Below, piece after piece: positions 14,365 to 23,576 of a stretch of DNA of 64,000 nucleotides; positions within the stretch are counted from its first letter, which is position 1; each line of letters opens with the position of its first letter. The position numbers and the translations under genes were made by a program. Source of the DNA: Thermoplasmatales archaeon SW_10_69_26 (lineage in GTDB: Archaea; Thermoplasmatota; SW-10-69-26); the NCBI GenBank assembly GCA_003009755.1, contig PXUB01000030.1, positions 36,638 to 100,637 of the forward strand, written 5' to 3'. A model generated the notes under the pieces. That model did not search any database, had not been told where the DNA came from, and saw nothing but the letters and a program-made list of their open reading frames with translations.

Positions 14365-16971
14365 ATGGTGTCCGTCCCCGCTCGCCGCCTGCTGCTGGTC
14401 GTCGCGGTCCTCCTCGTGGTCGTGCCGGCCGTCGACGCCGTGCGCGTGCTCGACAGCCCCGGCCAGCTGCCGGACCGCGTCCACGGCTACGGCACCGCGC
14501 AGATCGACGACGAAAGCTACCTCGTCGGCGGCGGGCGCGGGCAAGGCTACATCGACGAGATCACGCTCCTCCGCGCGGACGGGACCGCCGATACGGTCGC
14601 CAGCCTGCCCACCGCGCTGAAATCCCCGGCCGCAGCCGCCCACGAGGGCCAGGTGTACGTCTTCGGCGGCGCCCAAGCCTCCGCCAGCGACGACCTGCCG
14701 GAGACGACGAGCGCGATCCACCGCTTCGATCCGCAGACCGGCGAGGCGACCCGGATCACGGGCGTCTCCCTGCCCGACCCCGTCGCCGCCGCCTCCGCGG
14801 TGACGATCGACGACCGGATCTACGTGCTCGGCGGGCTCTCGATCCAACCCAACGAGGACCCGCAGGTCGACTTCCACCCGTGGGTGGCAGCCTTCGACCC
14901 CGAGCAGGAGACGATCACCCAACTCGACGCCGAGCTGCCCACCGGACGGGCCCAGGCCAGCGCCCTCGCCGTCGACGGCGAGATCGTGTACCTGGGCGGC
15001 CACGCGGAGGCCGGCGAGGACACCTGCCCCGGGCAAGCTTCCACCTGCTTCGTGCCCGACGTCCTCACGCTCGACCCCGAGGCCGACACCCTCACGAAGA
15101 TCGGCGAGCTGGACGAGCCGCTGCGCTGGACGGCCGCCATCGAGCACGAGGGCACCGCCTACGTCCTGGGCGGTTGCAGCGCCAACTGCGATCCCCACCG
15201 CGGCTCGGCCGCGATCCAGACCGTCGATCCCGCGACGGGCGAGACCGCGACCCTGCCGGTCACGATGCCGCTCACCGGCGGCCGCAACGGCGCCTTCCTC
15301 CACGGTGACGAAGCCTGGGTCCCCGGCGGCGTGCGCGCCACCCAGAACGGCACCGAGGACCACGCCACCGTCCTCCGCGTCGAGCTGGGGCCGACCCGGT
15401 CGTGGGCACCCACGAACCTCTCCGCCGAGGCCGTGCCCGGCGGCATCCGCCTCGACTGGGAGCCCCCCGAGTACGACGGCGGCAGCCCCGTCGAGGGCTA
15501 CATCGTCGAGCGCTCGCGCGGGGCCCGCGAACCCGTGCGCCTCGACGCTGTCTCCGACACCCGGTTCCGCGACACCAACGCCAGCCAGGGCACCACCTAC
15601 ACCTACCAGATCCGCGCCGAGAACCCCCACGGGGTCAGCGCCCCCAGCGGCGGCGTGGACGTGCGAGCCACCCAGACGCCCCAGGCGCCGGCCGTGACCG
15701 CCCAAGGGGGCGACGGGAAGCTCGTCGTGCAGTGGAGCCCGCCCGACGACACCGGCGGCCTCGACATCGAGTCCTACCGCGTGTTCGCCTACGCCCCCGA
15801 CAGCGATGCCGACCTCGAACGCTGTGCCTCCGCCTGCTGGGGCACCGTCTCCGAGTCCGCCACGCGCGCCTCGATCACCTCCGTCCAGGACGAACCGGTC
15901 GAGAACGGCGCCACCTACGAGATCCGGGTCCAAGCCCGCAACGGGAACGGGTGGGGTCAACCCTCCGATCCCCAGCAGGTCCAACCCCGTCCCGTGCCCG
16001 AGGCGCCCACCGAGCTGACGGCGCGGGCCGACGAGGGCTCGGGCCAGGTCGAGCTCGGCTGGCAACCGCCCGCGGAGGACGTCGACGGCTACGCCGTCTA
16101 CCGCGGGCCGGCGCTCGACGAGCTCGAGCTGTTGACCCGCTCCAGCGACACCGAGCACACCGACGGCGACGGCGTTCCCCGCGGCCAGACGGTCGTGTAC
16201 GCCGTGGCGGCTCGCAACGGCGACGCCGAGAGCCCGCTCGGCCAGCCCGCGCGCGCCGTGTTCGCGACGCCGCCGGGCGAGGTGGCCGATCTCTCGGCGC
16301 GCTGGACCGGCTCCCACGTCCACGTCTCGTGGTCCCCGCCGAACGAGACCGGCGGCGAACCGCTGCAGGCCTACGAGGTCGCCCGCACCCGCGGCGCCAT
16401 GGACCCCGAGGAGGCCGACGCCGAGATCCAGCGCACCGCCGTGGAGCGCTACCGGGACAGCAACCCGCCGCGCGGCAAGCCCGTGTCCTACCACGTGCGC
16501 GCCGTGACCGACGCCGGCGAGGGGCCCTGGGAGTTCCGCCAGGTCCGCGTCCCGCTGACGCAGGACAGCCGCCCGCCGGTGCCGGCGCTGGCCGCCCACC
16601 CCGGCCAGGTCGACGTCGGCGGCCGGGTCGTGTTCGACGCCAGCGGGAGCCAGGACGACGAGGGCATCGTCGCCTACAACTTCACGTTCGGCGACGGCGA
16701 CGGCACCGGCTGGCGCTCGAGCCCCCGCGTGACGTACAACTACGAGGAGCAGGGCGTCTACGAGGCCACCGTCACCGTGCGGGACGCCAGCGGGCTGCAG
16801 GCCGCCAGCCAGGCCACGATCGCCGTCGGCCCGCCGGAGGACGATGGATCCCAGGAGCCCGTCGGCGGCGACGTCAACCAGACGGTCGGCGAGACCGACG
16901 ACGCGCCGATCCCGGCGCTGGCGGCGTTGCTCGGCTTGGCCGCGGCCGCGCGGCTGGCTCGCCGGTCGTGA
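14365..16971 (+). CDS. Secreted kelch / fibronectin-III / PKD surface protein
   Basis: 868 residues. A signal peptide (to about residue 25) is followed by kelch-type repeats (residues about 40-340, with GGR, GGA, LGG and YVLGG blade motifs). Four fibronectin-III domains span about 347-735 and a PKD domain about 740-830. A C-terminal tail (IPALAALLG, then hydrophobic, ending RLARRS) resembles sortase-type sorting signals. Likely a cell-surface adhesion or binding protein. The propeller resembles galactose oxidase-like kelch proteins, but no catalytic residues were assigned. Confidence 0.85.
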   Translation: MVSVPARRLLLVVAVLLVVVPAVDAVRVLDSPGQLPDRVHGYGTAQIDDESYLVGGGRGQGYIDEITLLRADGTADTVASLPTALKSPAAAAHEGQVYVFGGAQASASDDLPETTSAIHRFDPQTGEATRITGVSLPDPVAAASAVTIDDRIYVLGGLSIQPNEDPQVDFHPWVAAFDPEQETITQLDAELPTGRAQASALAVDGEIVYLGGHAEAGEDTCPGQASTCFVPDVLTLDPEADTLTKIGELDEPLRWTAAIEHEGTAYVLGGCSANCDPHRGSAAIQTVDPATGETATLPVTMPLTGGRNGAFLHGDEAWVPGGVRATQNGTEDHATVLRVELGPTRSWAPTNLSAEAVPGGIRLDWEPPEYDGGSPVEGYIVERSRGAREPVRLDAVSDTRFRDTNASQGTTYTYQIRAENPHGVSAPSGGVDVRATQTPQAPAVTAQGGDGKLVVQWSPPDDTGGLDIESYRVFAYAPDSDADLERCASACWGTVSESATRASITSVQDEPVENGATYEIRVQARNGNGWGQPSDPQQVQPRPVPEAPTELTARADEGSGQVELGWQPPAEDVDGYAVYRGPALDELELLTRSSDTEHTDGDGVPRGQTVVYAVAARNGDAESPLGQPARAVFATPPGEVADLSARWTGSHVHVSWSPPNETGGEPLQAYEVARTRGAMDPEEADAEIQRTAVERYRDSNPPRGKPVSYHVRAVTDAGEGPWEFRQVRVPLTQDSRPPVPALAAHPGQVDVGGRVVFDASGSQDDEGIVAYNFTFGDGDGTGWRSSPRVTYNYEEQGVYEATVTVRDASGLQAASQATIAVGPPEDDGSQEPVGGDVNQTVGETDDAPIPALAALLGLAAAARLARRS

Positions 16972-16980
16972 CCTCGGTCC

Positions 16981-18924
16981 TCAGGCGAGCTCGTCGAAGC
17001 CGATCTCGCCCTCGATGTAGGATGCCAGGTTCCCAGCCAGCGCGTCCACCGGCACCCGGACCTGCTCGGTCGAGTCCCGGTCGCGCACCGTGACCTCGCC
17101 CTCCTCGAGCGTCTCGTGGTCCACGGTCACGCACACCGGCGTGCCCGCCTCGTCCATGCGAGCATACCGGCGCCCGATCGAGCCGCCCTCGTCGTAGTTG
17201 GTGACCAGGCCCGCCCGCTTGAGCTCGGTCTCAATCTCGCGGGCGCGCTCGGGCAGCCCGTCCTTGCTGACGAGCGGGAACACGCCCACGTCCAAGGGGG
17301 ACAGCTCGCGCGGCAGGGACAGCGTGTCCACGTCGCCGGTCGTGTCCCAGTTGTGCTCGAGCACCGCGTACAGGATCCGGTCGACGCCGTAGGAGGGCTC
17401 GATGACGTGCGGGAACACCCACTCGCCCTCCTGGCGATCGGTCTCCTCGACGAGCTCGTAGGCCTCGGCGGGCACCTCGATGTCCTCGCCGTCGACCTCG
17501 ACCGTGACGGCCTGGCTGGGGTCCACGCCGTCGGCATCGCGCTTGCGCAGCGCCTCGGCCACGGTGCCGGCCTGGCCCTTGAACTCGGGGCCGAGCAGGC
17601 TCATGTCCGGTTCCAGCCGGGAGATCTCGCGCTCGATCGCCTCCTCGAAGCGGCGGAACACCTTCATCCGCTCGCCGCTCTCCCGCTCGTGGCTTTCGAG
17701 GTCGTAGCAGCCGCGGTCGGCGATGCCGACGCACTCGACCCAGCCGTACCGAGCGGACGCGAACTCGGCGTCCCAGCAATCCGTCGCGTAGTGTGCCATC
17801 TCGTCGGACTCGTGCTGGCGGAACCGCAGCCGCTCGCGGTCGACGCCGGCGTCGGTGAGCACCTGCTGGGTGCGACCGACGAAGTAGGCCACCATCTCGT
17901 TCGCGATCGTGCCCGCCTCGACGGCCTCCGCCAGCGTCGTCGTCACCGGCTCGCCCTCGGCCGGCACGAGATCGACCTCCAGGCCCGCCACGTGGTCGAA
18001 GTCGTCGTGGGTCTTGTCGTCGGGATCCACGAACACCTCGGCCTCGGCCTGCCAGAACTCCCGCAGACGGACCAGACCCTGGCGGGGCGAGATCTCGTTC
18101 CGGTAGGCCCGACCGATCTGGACGGCGCCGAAGGGCACCTGCTCGCGAGCGTACCGGTACAACCACTGCGAGTTGACGAACAGGCCCTGGGCGGTCTCGG
18201 GCCGCAGGAAGCCGCTGTCGCCGTCGCCGGGCCCGATCCGGGTGCTGAACATCAGGTTGAACGGGCCCACCTCGGCCGTGCCGGGGGACACGGTCTCCTC
18301 GCAGCCCAGGCAGGTCAACCGCTCGTCGAGAACGATCTCGCCGGCGGCGTCCTCCACGCGGATCCCGCCGGGGCGGACGCCGATCTCGTGGTCGTCGGCC
18401 TGCCAGGTAAGCTGCTGGGTGCCCTCGTCGAACTGCGGGTGTTCGCCGCTGAGCAGGGCCTCGATGTCCTCGGGGCCCGGTTCACGCTCGGCGGCCTCGA
18501 TGATCGAGTGCACCTTCCGGTGCACCTCCTCGTAGAGCTTGGTCCACCCGTGCTCGTCGGCGACGGGCTCGAGCTGCTCGACGACGCGCATCCACTCCTC
18601 CTCGAGGTAGTGGTCGCCGCGGAAGGCCGTCCCGCACGACAGGCACTCGACGAGGGTGTCGTCGAACTGGTCGAGGTGGCCGCTGGCTTCGAACACGGCC
18701 TCGGGGGCGACGGTCGGGGTGGAGACCTCGCCGAAGCCCTCCTCGACGACGTAGTACTGCCGCCAGAGATCCTCGAAGTTGCGCTTGAGGCCCTGGCCGA
18801 GGGGACCGTAGTCGTAGAGGCCGGCGACGCCTCCGTACAGGTCGTAGGCGGGCTTGAGGAAGCCGCGCCGCTTCAGCATCGCCATCAGCTCGACGGTCTC
18901 CTCGGGTGGGTCCTCGTCGGCCAT
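16981..18924 (-). CDS. glyS: Glycyl-tRNA synthetase (archaeal/eukaryal alpha2 type)
   Basis: 647 residues; charges tRNA-Gly with glycine. Class II motifs are present: the N-terminal LKRRGFLKPAYDLYGGVAGL and YDYGPLGQGLKRN, motif 2 region (YRNEISPRQGLVRLREFWQA) and the motif 3 region (VIEPSYGVDRILYAVLEHNW). An insertion with two CxxC-like pairs (VECLSCGTAF, LTCLGCEETVS) suggests zinc binding. The C-terminal anticodon-binding domain includes PLVSKDGLPERAREIE and DEAGTPVCVTVD. The start ATG 18924 has a TATA-like CCTTTTTCC about 28 nt upstream. Its substrate tRNA-Gly(GCC) is encoded at 12328. Confidence 0.97.
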   Translation of the reverse strand: MADEDPPEETVELMAMLKRRGFLKPAYDLYGGVAGLYDYGPLGQGLKRNFEDLWRQYYVVEEGFGEVSTPTVAPEAVFEASGHLDQFDDTLVECLSCGTAFRGDHYLEEEWMRVVEQLEPVADEHGWTKLYEEVHRKVHSIIEAAEREPGPEDIEALLSGEHPQFDEGTQQLTWQADDHEIGVRPGGIRVEDAAGEIVLDERLTCLGCEETVSPGTAEVGPFNLMFSTRIGPGDGDSGFLRPETAQGLFVNSQWLYRYAREQVPFGAVQIGRAYRNEISPRQGLVRLREFWQAEAEVFVDPDDKTHDDFDHVAGLEVDLVPAEGEPVTTTLAEAVEAGTIANEMVAYFVGRTQQVLTDAGVDRERLRFRQHESDEMAHYATDCWDAEFASARYGWVECVGIADRGCYDLESHERESGERMKVFRRFEEAIEREISRLEPDMSLLGPEFKGQAGTVAEALRKRDADGVDPSQAVTVEVDGEDIEVPAEAYELVEETDRQEGEWVFPHVIEPSYGVDRILYAVLEHNWDTTGDVDTLSLPRELSPLDVGVFPLVSKDGLPERAREIETELKRAGLVTNYDEGGSIGRRYARMDEAGTPVCVTVDHETLEEGEVTVRDRDSTEQVRVPVDALAGNLASYIEGEIGFDELA

Positions 18925-19088
18925 CGAAGGCGCGATGCGACCGCTTGGAAAAAGGGTTGCGTCCTCGGCGGGGGGACAAGTGATGGATGGGGGCCGGGCG
19001 GGCCACAGGGGTGGTCGGTCGTCGAACCAGGGGTGAGTGGGCTGGGGGCCCGGCGCCCGACCCCGGGGATGAGCGGGAAGCGGGCGCC

Positions 19089-19193
19089 TCAGTCGAACTT
19101 GTAGGCGCTGCCGACGTTCATCGGTTCCTTGGCGATCGTGGACATGATGCTGGCCACGCGGACGAGACCTTCGAGGTTCATCTTCTCGGACAC
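19089..19193 (-). CDS. Possible 34-residue small protein
   Basis: GTG 19193 opens a short frame, MSEKMNLEGLVRVASIMS and then TIAKEPMNVGSAYKFD, ending at 19089. A TATA-like GTTCATAAC lies about 36 nt upstream. The sequence looks like a genuine amphipathic peptide rather than GC-rich noise, and it occupies an otherwise empty 436-bp gap. I know of no family. The rest of the gap (18925-19088 and 19194-19330) shows only G-rich sequence and promoter-like words. Confidence 0.35.
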   Translation of the reverse strand: MSEKMNLEGLVRVASIMSTIAKEPMNVGSAYKFD

Positions 19194-19330
19194 GGGGATC
19201 GACCTACCCCATGCTCCCTCAGGGGGGTTATGAACGAGATGTGGTACAGCCGTTGAACAGGGGGAGGCCGGGGCGGAGACGGAGGGCTCTGTGACCTCTC
19301 GTTCCTCTCCCCTCCTCTGCTTGGGCGAGG

Positions 19331-19337
19331 TTTTTAG
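19331..19337 (+). promoter_or_regulatory. TATA-like box for the gene at 19362
   Basis: TTTTTAG centred 28 nt before the ATG, implying a leaderless transcript. Confidence 0.5.
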
Positions 19338-19361
19338 CCCCGAGCCGGTTAGCTGGCTTCG

Positions 19362-20018
19362 ATGGCCGGCCAGGAGGACGTCGAGCAGTTCCTCTGGGAC
19401 CTCGAGCGGGAGCTGGCGCACCTCGACGGGGAGGAGCGACAGGAGCTGGTCAAGGAGGCCGAGGATCGGCTGCACGAGGTCGCCACGGCGATCGCCGAGG
19501 GCGAGGACGCCGACCGCGTCCGCTGGTTCCACTACGTGCAAGCCACGGCCGAGATCGGCCCGCCCGAGCGCCTGGCGGCCGAGCTCACCGGCGAACCGCT
19601 GCCGGACGACAGCCAGCGCCACGTCAAGCTCTGGGCGGCCGCCGGCGCGCTGGTCCTCGCCGTCGTCGGCATCGCCGCCTTCGCTTGGTTCACCACGGGA
19701 ACGCTCGTCCCGCTCGACGACTGGAGCGGGCAGGGCGAGGACCTGACCGAGCGCCGGACGTTCACGTTCGACGTGGCTCCCGAGGCGGACTCGGTGTTCC
19801 TCAGCCTCTCGTTCACGCCCACGCGCGACGGATCTACCGCCCAAATCACGGTGCTGGACGGTGACGCCGACGTCGTCTACGAGGCCGAAGCCTCGACCCA
19901 GCGCCAGATCCAGGACTCCGAGTTCCTGCAGGGGAGCTCGGGGACGTGGCGCGTGATCGTCGACTTCCAGTCCTACCACGGCCCCTGGAGCCTCGAAGCC
20001 CAACAGGAGATCGACTGA
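19362..20018 (+). CDS. Single-pass membrane protein with DUF1700-like cytosolic helical domain
   Basis: 218 residues. Residues 1-85 are helical and acidic (EQFLWDLERELAHLDGEERQ, then ELTGEPLPDD), resembling the DUF1700/HAAS domain usually found in membrane sensors beside PadR-type regulators. One transmembrane helix (about 90-112) follows, then an external beta-rich domain of about 100 residues (VFLSLSFTPTRDGSTAQITV). It may be a surface sensor; no PadR gene is adjacent, but a ribbon-helix-helix gene follows 138 nt downstream. Confidence 0.65.
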   Translation: MAGQEDVEQFLWDLERELAHLDGEERQELVKEAEDRLHEVATAIAEGEDADRVRWFHYVQATAEIGPPERLAAELTGEPLPDDSQRHVKLWAAAGALVLAVVGIAAFAWFTTGTLVPLDDWSGQGEDLTERRTFTFDVAPEADSVFLSLSFTPTRDGSTAQITVLDGDADVVYEAEASTQRQIQDSEFLQGSSGTWRVIVDFQSYHGPWSLEAQQEID

Positions 20019-20156
20019 TCTGGGGGGACTGGGGGAGCCCGGGACCGGGGGGAGCGGGGGAGCCTCCCCGGGGCGACAACCTAGGCCGTGGGCAACGCTT
20101 AATAGGGGGGACTTGGAGAGCTACGTTCGTCGCCGAAGGGGCGGCGGTGAGCGGCC

Positions 20157-20354
20157 ATGTACATCGAACCAGAGAAAGACGAGGACGAACAAGAGATCCG
20201 CGAGATGAAGGTCCGTATCCCCAGTGACTTCTACATGAAGCTTCACTCGCTGAAGCTTCTGACTGGGAAACAGATCTCCGAGGCGGTGACCGAAGCTCTC
20301 GACATGTACTTCACCGAGGAGAGCTTCAACAAGCGGGTCGAGAAGAACTCCTAG
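20157..20354 (+). CDS. Ribbon-helix-helix DNA-binding protein (CopG/Arc type)
   Basis: 65 residues: an acidic N-terminus, a beta strand REMKVRIPSDFYMKLHSLKL and two helices (TGKQISEAVTEALDMYF). This is the usual ribbon-helix-helix arrangement of small dimeric repressors. It is monocistronic, with a TATA-like CTTAATAG about 50 nt upstream, so it has a short leader, unlike most genes here. No toxin partner is adjacent, so it is more likely a stand-alone regulator than an antitoxin. Confidence 0.8.
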   Translation: MYIEPEKDEDEQEIREMKVRIPSDFYMKLHSLKLLTGKQISEAVTEALDMYFTEESFNKRVEKNS

Positions 20355-20383
20355 CTCCGGGTGCAGCATGGGCTCCGGCAGGG

Positions 20384-21463
20384 GTGGCGGAGCCGACCAC
20401 GGCGATCCGGGGACGAGACCGAACGCGTGACGCCGGTCCCCAGGGGCCGCGTCCTGTTCCTTTCCTCTTCCGAGCCGCGGCAAGCCACGGCTCAATCGCT
20501 GGCAGCGTCGGCGTCCACTTCGACGGTGAGCGTCGCGTTGCCGGGTGCATCGTGCCCGAGGACATGCCAGCCTTGCGTGAGGAGCTGGGCTATGCCTCCG
20601 TCGACCAGCCCGATCTCGTCGTCAAGGCTCGGGCATCCACGCAGACGCCCACCGTCGACGAAGCGGTCGAGCTCACGGCCGAGACCGAGGGCCTGCCGAT
20701 CGATGCCGCCGAGATCACATGGGACGTCAATGGGACCACGCACGAGGGCCCCGCCGTCGAGACGAGCTTCGCCGACGCCGGCGCGCACCCGGTCACCGTG
20801 GAGGCCTCGGGCCCTAACGGGACGCAGGCGACCGACGCCATCGAGATCCAGGTCCAAGCCAACCAGCCGCCCGAGGCCGCCGTGAGCATCGACGCCGAGC
20901 AGCTGCAAGCCGGGGAGACCGTCGCGATCCGCGCCGAGGCGTCCACCGATCCCGACGGCGACGAGCTCACCTACGAGTGGCGGGTCGACGACGAACCCGT
21001 CGACGCCGGCCCGGTCCTCGAGACCAAGCTCCGCGCCGGCCCCCACATCGTAGCGGTGACGGTCACCGACGGCTACGCCGAGGACACCGCCGAGCGAACG
21101 TTCGCCGTCGACGATCGGTTCCGCCACCAGGCCAACCTGTCGCTGACGGACAGCTCCACGCAGTTCCCCGTCTCCGTCGCCGACGGTCTCGCCGAGGCCG
21201 AGATCACCCTCACCCACTCGACGACGCAGGGGGCGGACACCGTCAACCTCACGCTGCAGGACGACGACGGGGCGGCGATCGCCAACGTCGTCACCGATCC
21301 CGAACCCGGCAGCGACGAGGCCCGGGCCCAGCTCGTGCTCGATGGGGGCCAGCTCGCCGCCGAACCGCACACCCTGATCGTCGAGCTCGACCAGGGCTCG
21401 GAAACGATGGCCACCATCGAAGGAGTTTTCACCTACTCGCCGTTACCCTCGACTCCCGGATAG
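20384..21463 (+). CDS. PKD-domain protein, N-terminus uncertain
   Basis: Up to 359 residues. From about residue 75 there are two PKD/Ig-like domains (VDEAVELTAETEGLP and AGETVAIRAEASTDPDGDEL), then a C-terminal beta domain. No start in this frame gives a signal peptide: the first 50 residues look non-natural, and an ATG at 20564 is an alternative. The true N-terminus may lie elsewhere or be lost. It ends 12 nt before the next gene, with which it is probably co-transcribed. Confidence 0.6.
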   Translation: MAEPTTAIRGRDRTRDAGPQGPRPVPFLFRAAASHGSIAGSVGVHFDGERRVAGCIVPEDMPALREELGYASVDQPDLVVKARASTQTPTVDEAVELTAETEGLPIDAAEITWDVNGTTHEGPAVETSFADAGAHPVTVEASGPNGTQATDAIEIQVQANQPPEAAVSIDAEQLQAGETVAIRAEASTDPDGDELTYEWRVDDEPVDAGPVLETKLRAGPHIVAVTVTDGYAEDTAERTFAVDDRFRHQANLSLTDSSTQFPVSVADGLAEAEITLTHSTTQGADTVNLTLQDDDGAAIANVVTDPEPGSDEARAQLVLDGGQLAAEPHTLIVELDQGSETMATIEGVFTYSPLPSTPG

Positions 21464-21475
21464 GCAGGTGGCCTC

Positions 21476-23515
21476 TTGGCCTCCGACGAGGACGAGGACA
21501 TCGACGACGTCGACGAGGAGCTCGCCCGCATCGAGGAGCAACTGCAGGAGCTCGATCGGAAGGCGAGCCCGGAGGCTCCGGACCCCGAGCCCGAGGACGT
21601 CGACGCTCCCGCCCCCGAGGAAGCCTTCGAGGGCGAACCCGACGTCGACGAGGACGACGGCCGCCTGTCCCAGCTTTTCGACCGCTTCCGCGCCGACGAC
21701 GACGAGCCCACCGACGAGACGTCGGGGGACGCCGACGAGGGGGATGGCGGCGGGCTCGGTTTCTTCTCCGACGACGAGGACACCGACCCCGACGAGACCG
21801 ACGACTCGCCCACCGACGAGGCCTCCCCGGCCGACACCGACACGGTGCCCGACGAGGACGGCTCCCGGCAGACCGAGGACCCGGTCGTCGACGACGATCC
21901 CCGCGGGGACGCCAGCGAGGAGCCTGTCGACGAACCCGACGAGGAGCCGGGCTCCGCGGACGAGATCGACGAGGCCGACGACACCGGGACCGACGAGGAG
22001 GACGCCGACGACGACGGCTTCCTCGGTGGCCTGACCTCCCGCTTCGCCTCGGACGAGGAACCCGAGGACGAGCAAGCCGAGGTCGAAGACGCCGAAGCCG
22101 ACGGGACCGACGCCGACGACGAAGCGGACGATGGGTCCACCGGCCCCTTCGGCCTCCTCTCCGGCTCCGACGACGAGAACGAGGACGAGGAGACCGAACG
22201 CGACGAGCCGGCCGAGAACCCCGAGCCGTCCGACGACGCCAACGAAGACGACGAGGCGACCGTGGCCCCCGCGGCCGCCACGGCCGGCGACGCCGAGGAC
22301 GACCCAACCGACGATGGTGCCGACCCCCCCGAGGAGCCGGCCACCGCCGCCTCCGAGGACGAGGAGGACGAGAAGCCACGGGCCTCCGCCCTCCTGGCTC
22401 GCTTCCAAGGCGGCTCGGGCGACCCCGACGATCCCGCGGCCGAGGACGAGGACGACGACGATGGTGGCGGGATCCTCGTCCCCGCCCTGATCGCCATCCT
22501 GCTGCTGGCCGGCTTGGCCGCCGGCGCCTACTTCCTGGTTCCCGGATCCTCGACCGGCGACGACCTCGACGCCGCGCTGGTCGCCGACTCCTTCACCGAC
22601 GACGGCGGCAGCTACGTCGCCACCACCGGCGAGCCGATCACGCTCGACGCCACCGCCAGCACAGGCTCGATCGACAGCTACGTCTGGAGCTTCGGCGACG
22701 GCAGCGAGGAGACGACGAACGAGCCCACCGTCGAACACACCTACCGGGAGCGCGGCACGTACACGGTCGAGCTCGCCGTCGAGAACGGCGACGGTCAGGC
22801 CGAGACCACGATCGAGGTGACGGTCGTCGACCCGCCGAGCGCCACGGCCAGCGCCCGCCTCGGCGGCGAGGCCGTCGCCGAGCCCGGCACGGTCGGCAAC
22901 AACGTGTTCGTCGGCGACGGCCTCACCCTCGATGCCAGCGCCTCCAGCGCCGATCCCGACCGGTCGCTGTCCGGCTACGAGTGGGACGTCGACGGCGACG
23001 GCGAGACCGACGCCAACGGCCCCAACGTCGAAGTCACCCTGGACGATGTGGGCCGCTGGACGCCGACCCTCACCGTCCGCGACGACCTCGGCAACGAGGA
23101 CACGACGAGCCTGCCGGTGCACGTCTCCGACCGACGCACCCTCGAGGACACGCTGGGCCCCAGCTCCACCGAGGCCGACACCGACTCCTACCCCCTCCAG
23201 GTCGATCTCGGCCGGCAACAGGCCCGCCCGATCCAGCTCGGGCTCGAGCTCACCTACAACGCCTCCGGCAACGACACCGGCGACGTCCCCGTCCAACCGA
23301 TGGTCGAGCCGGATCTGGACCTCAACGTCACCGACCCCGAGGGGACCGTCTTCCAGGCCGACGACGACGAGGGCGAGGGCGCCGAGTCCCTGACCGTCGC
23401 CGGCGAGGATCTGGCCAACCTCGGCGAGTGGAACGTCACCGTCGCCCAAGACAGCCAGAACGCCGGCACGGCCAGCGAGGCCGAGTACGAGCTGACGATC
23501 CGCCGCCTGTACTGA
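21476..23515 (+). CDS. Membrane-anchored PKD protein with a very long acidic cytosolic tail
   Basis: 679 residues. It starts with a short coiled coil (DVDEELARIEEQLQELDRKA), followed by about 300 residues dominated by Asp and Glu, broken by short recurring islands (GLGFFSDDED, FLGGLTSRFASDEE, GPFGLLSGSDDE, ALLARFQGGSGD). One transmembrane helix (about 331-355) follows, then two PKD domains and a C-terminal beta domain (about 565-679). The start is TTG 21476, supported by the Shine-Dalgarno-like AGGTGG 7 nt upstream. The topology implies a cytosolic acidic arm and external PKD domains. Function unknown. Confidence 0.75.
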   Translation: MASDEDEDIDDVDEELARIEEQLQELDRKASPEAPDPEPEDVDAPAPEEAFEGEPDVDEDDGRLSQLFDRFRADDDEPTDETSGDADEGDGGGLGFFSDDEDTDPDETDDSPTDEASPADTDTVPDEDGSRQTEDPVVDDDPRGDASEEPVDEPDEEPGSADEIDEADDTGTDEEDADDDGFLGGLTSRFASDEEPEDEQAEVEDAEADGTDADDEADDGSTGPFGLLSGSDDENEDEETERDEPAENPEPSDDANEDDEATVAPAAATAGDAEDDPTDDGADPPEEPATAASEDEEDEKPRASALLARFQGGSGDPDDPAAEDEDDDDGGGILVPALIAILLLAGLAAGAYFLVPGSSTGDDLDAALVADSFTDDGGSYVATTGEPITLDATASTGSIDSYVWSFGDGSEETTNEPTVEHTYRERGTYTVELAVENGDGQAETTIEVTVVDPPSATASARLGGEAVAEPGTVGNNVFVGDGLTLDASASSADPDRSLSGYEWDVDGDGETDANGPNVEVTLDDVGRWTPTLTVRDDLGNEDTTSLPVHVSDRRTLEDTLGPSSTEADTDSYPLQVDLGRQQARPIQLGLELTYNASGNDTGDVPVQPMVEPDLDLNVTDPEGTVFQADDDEGEGAESLTVAGEDLANLGEWNVTVAQDSQNAGTASEAEYELTIRRLY

Positions 23516-23576
23516 GCGGGCCGACGGTCGGCCCTGGCAGTCACCTTCATAGGTGGGGAGTCCGTGGCCTACCTAG

